Assembly: GCF_964275005.1 (NCBI RefSeq)
Contig: NC_092702.1
Span: 33,270,726 to 33,334,725 of the forward strand
Length of the DNA stretch: 64,000 bases
DNA from: Diadema setosum
Lineage: Eukaryota; Echinodermata; Echinoidea; Diadematoida; Diadematidae
Direction: 5' to 3'
A program made the position numbers and the translations under genes. Below are positions 61,037 to 64,000 of the stretch, piece by piece (within the stretch, counting starts at the first letter, position 1; every line of letters starts with the position of its first letter). The notes under the pieces are model-generated. The model had not been told where the DNA came from. It worked only from the letters and a program-made list of their open reading frames with translations, and did not search any database.

Positions 61037-63969
61037 TCAGTAACCCATCAGGTACAAGGCAGTCATTGCAGGAATGGTTGCACCGGTCGGAACACCAGGG
61101 AAGGGGCCCGATGATCCAGCGATGTCGATGTGAGAGTAGGGTATGGGCTGCGGCGAATCCTGTCCATGCTGTGATAAGCATGTTGACAAAGAAATCAAAC
61201 ACTGAGAAATGTGATGGCAAGGTTTCCAGCCAGAAAAGTAGAACAATAATTGGAACAAATTCATTGGAAGCCTGAATAAAACCTTCAGATTGCTGCTGTG
61301 CTATGAAAAATGAGTTTACTGCAATGCAATAAAACAACTTGTGTTTCCCACACTTTCCAGTTATATTCAGGATTTGAAAGATATGGATTTGAAATATTTC
61401 CTTTCAACAGGTGCCCAGCCTGTGTTTGTATTATGTATTTGTGTGGATTGTTGGATGGTGTTACATTAATATGAACTGTCATGACCCATATGAGAAAGGA
61501 GTCAATATTTGTTTTATACAATGAATACTAAGTATTCTATTGTGTTAGCATAGAAAGATTTCGGATCACCCAGAGGCAGCATGTACAGGCTCACACACAA
61601 AGCTGACTGCCTGCATCATATCCGTTTTGAAATCAACTGGAAATACAATCCTGTTACTTTGTTATTATTCATCCACCCAGCTGACAGGCCTGAGATATAA
61701 TGTATCATCGTTTTAGTTTTTTTTTTTAATTTCTTGTTTGTATTCCAAAATAATCATTTGCCGCTGATCTTTCTTGGATCTCCAGTCCTGCAGATAACCT
61801 TTGCTACTTTTTTCTAACATTATCCATAATGACATTCTGTTTTGTCTTAATCTGCAGTATTCATGTCTTCCTGATATCATTTTGTTTCATTTTCTCAATT
61901 TCCATGTTTGTATTTAATGAAATATAATGGAAAATAAATTCAACCTCAAGCCATTGTAATGGACTTTCATTTGAAATGGGAGTTATACTGGATTTTCAAA
62001 TACACTCTATGTTGAAATATTGCCAAACTACCATGGTACTGAATAAGTTTTAATGGATAAGGCTAAGGGTCAAGGAGAAAATGGTCATACCTTGTCCAGT
62101 CCTGAGGCCATGATGAGGAAGGCGGCTGGAGTCTGATGACCTCTAGCAGTCATAGTGGACGGCAGGTTGTTGCTCTGCAGCACATCTTCATACTCGGACT
62201 TCCCCTTGTGGAAAGTGTAGTCCTGCGTGCAAAGCATTGTGGGGAGGGAAAATCGAGTGATGCAAAATTTTCTCTCAATAGCAGAAAGCATCCTACAAAC
62301 GATTGTTTGCTATTGTTGGGATTTATTTTGAACCTTTTACAGCATTGTATTCTCCCTTCTGTTGTTACATGCACCACCCCTCTATACACCAACGTATCAG
62401 CCCACATCACATACATATTCACATCCACACTCGCATCCATGCACCCTGCCTATCACAGACACTCCACACATCACATGTCATTTTCCTGCCTTTTTCACTC
62501 CTCACCGATTGGTCTCTATAATGCTGGAAACATGCTCAACTCACCCAAGCTTAAACATCCATTTACATACTATAAATATTTAGTTTTAACTATTGTTTCC
62601 TCATTTGCATGTTTTGTTATGATGATTTGGTGTACGAATATTTATGTTACAAATCGAATTTGCATGTAAACCTATGCCAAATAATCTGACTATTAAACTG
62701 GCTACCAGTGAGTTAGCCAGGAGACTTCATCAAAGCAACATGTGTGGTGCCCTGTCTGTTTCTGTTGAGTTGATAGAGAGCTGAAAGAACACGAGCCCTA
62801 CACTATGAATAGGCATTGATACTGTCTTTTACTCTGTACAGTACACATCTAATGGCACAATCAAGACCAATCAAAAGGAGCTAAAATCAAAGAAGCTCAC
62901 AAAGAATCATTATGCACTAGCAGCCAGCTGGTGATTCTAGCAATGCCATTGGGCGAAGGGACTAACATGAGTATTCAGTAGGGGTGGGGAATGGGTTAGG
63001 CTTTCTACCAGCTCCTGTACTGACTCTGCTTCAGCTCTGTTGCTTCATGTATGACTGTTAATGCTAACAGCATGTGGGTCTTTGAAAAAGACTACATCTT
63101 GACCTGAGCTCACCTCTCGTCTGATGTTGGAAATTTCAAACGGATCAGCCAAAAGGTCTCCAACTAGAAAGAAGGAAATGTAAACAAATATTTCTGATAT
63201 GAAACATCAAATTTTATCAGGAAAATTATCACAAGAAGCAAAATCAATGTGTAAACTCATTCTGTCACACTTGGTGGGATCAGTGAACTCAATATCTTTC
63301 CCTGAATTTTGAAGTCCAGAGCTGCACAAACAGCAAGTACAAGGTAGATGTCATGTTTCAATCAGTAAATTTTACTACAATATGACATAAGTTTTCATAG
63401 TGATCTATTCATACTGTAATTCTGCCGTCCCATGGGCATGGATTGAAGTACTGAAGTACATCACAACAAATATCAGAGGTGCTTGATCATTTTAAGGAGA
63501 CCCATTGAGAAATATCAAATTCCTGTGAAATATCCCAATTATGGGTCCTGAATTGGTGGGCATTATTTAGAGGATATCTAAATTCATAGCATAGGCTTCA
63601 AAGATGAAGGCTAGTATGCATACCTAAACAAAATAAAGCACACACTACGATTACTGGTACATGTACTTGAAAATGGAGTACCCATTAAAGAATTGACAAA
63701 AGTACATTGCTTTGTAAAATAATAAACAAATTAGAACAAAAGAGGCGACTACAATATGCATGATCAGTAACATACACTAAAATGTCCCACTACAACGCGA
63801 ACATAAGAACAAAATAAACGAAGAAATATCACAGATACCACACACATACAACAGTAAATATGATCCATTACCAAATTTGGAAACAAAATTGTGTTGAGCA
63901 CACTAACGCACCCTTCTGCATGTTGATTGCATAATTTTTCTTCTTGGCCGGGCCATTGTCCATGATGAT
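61037..63969 (-). CDS. M17-type leucyl aminopeptidase-like protein, C-terminal four exons
   Basis: Exons on the minus strand are 63969-63912, 63163-63114, 62222-62091 and 61168-61037 (stop TGA). Each is bounded by AG/GT and the phases (1, 0, 0) close, giving 372 bases and 123 residues. The product contains DNGPAKKKNYA, VGDLLADPFEISNIRRE, SEYEDVLQSNNLPSTMTARG, AAFLIMASGLDK and YSHIDIAGSSGPFPGVPTGA. The order and the WAHLDIAG-like motif fit the C-terminal part of the M17 (leucine aminopeptidase) catalytic domain, in particular the group that includes C. elegans W07G4.4 (from memory). M17 enzymes are usually hexameric two-metal exopeptidases of the cytosol that remove N-terminal residues. The metal ligands lie further upstream, outside the window, so activity cannot be judged. 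The gene enters from the right edge. Confidence 0.78.
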
Positions 63970-64000
63970 CTAGATAACAGTAAGTGAAAATATGGAATTG

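Noticed and set aside
62136-62669. A 177-codon plus-strand frame
   Set aside because: It overlaps an aminopeptidase exon on the opposite strand and shows no domain; an antisense shadow.

Overview
This is eukaryotic, animal nuclear DNA. It is AT-rich, genes are split by GT-AG introns, microsatellites are everywhere, and many short palindromic transposon copies are interspersed. An invertebrate-type dopamine receptor, a vinculin-family gene and a repeat with ends close to GGGCCCGTTGCATAAAAC suggest a marine invertebrate deuterostome, most likely an echinoderm such as a sea urchin. That assignment is inference from gene type and base composition; no sequence search could be run.

Four host genes can be supported. 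(1) Positions 195-9133, plus strand: the last twelve exons of a vinculin-family cytoskeletal adaptor. Every splice phase closes, giving 559 codons, and the 5' part lies outside the window. (2) Positions 15336-16393, minus strand: a two-exon gene for a 147-residue, probably coiled-coil protein that I do not recognise. (3) Positions 39142-40695, minus strand: an intronless 517-residue class A receptor of the invertebrate Dop1R2/DAMB dopamine-receptor type. (4) Positions 61037-63969, minus strand: the last four exons of an M17-type (leucyl aminopeptidase-like) peptidase that continues past the right edge. A decayed copy of its last exon lies about 3.8 kb further on, at 57110-57216. A tRNA-like sequence with good A and B boxes lies at 21455-21526 (minus).

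The rest, about 45 kb, is intergenic or intronic and dominated by mobile DNA. At least five families of palindromic non-autonomous elements appear to be bounded by TTAA and to end AGG...CCT. A sixth family with long terminal inverted repeats (TATAGGTTTT...) has two copies of about 0.75 and 1.15 kb. Two foldback-like elements have arms made of short tandem repeats. One of them, at 37703-38045, is flanked by an 11-bp direct repeat and has what looks like its own empty site a few hundred bases away. Non-LTR retrotransposon remnants come from at least two lineages: L1/Tx1-like at 42630-44222, and CR1/L2-like at 46523-47585, 18018-18200 and 32276-32425. Very long ATC, ACT, ATT and AT arrays account for most of the long open frames in the intergenic DNA.

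The four genes show no sign of acting together. They look like unrelated neighbours in a repeat-rich region. I found no multi-gene system of a new kind; the most informative novelties are the foldback element with its empty site, the shared TTAA/AGG ends of several repeat families, the decayed duplicate exon, and the unusual C-terminus of the vinculin-like protein.
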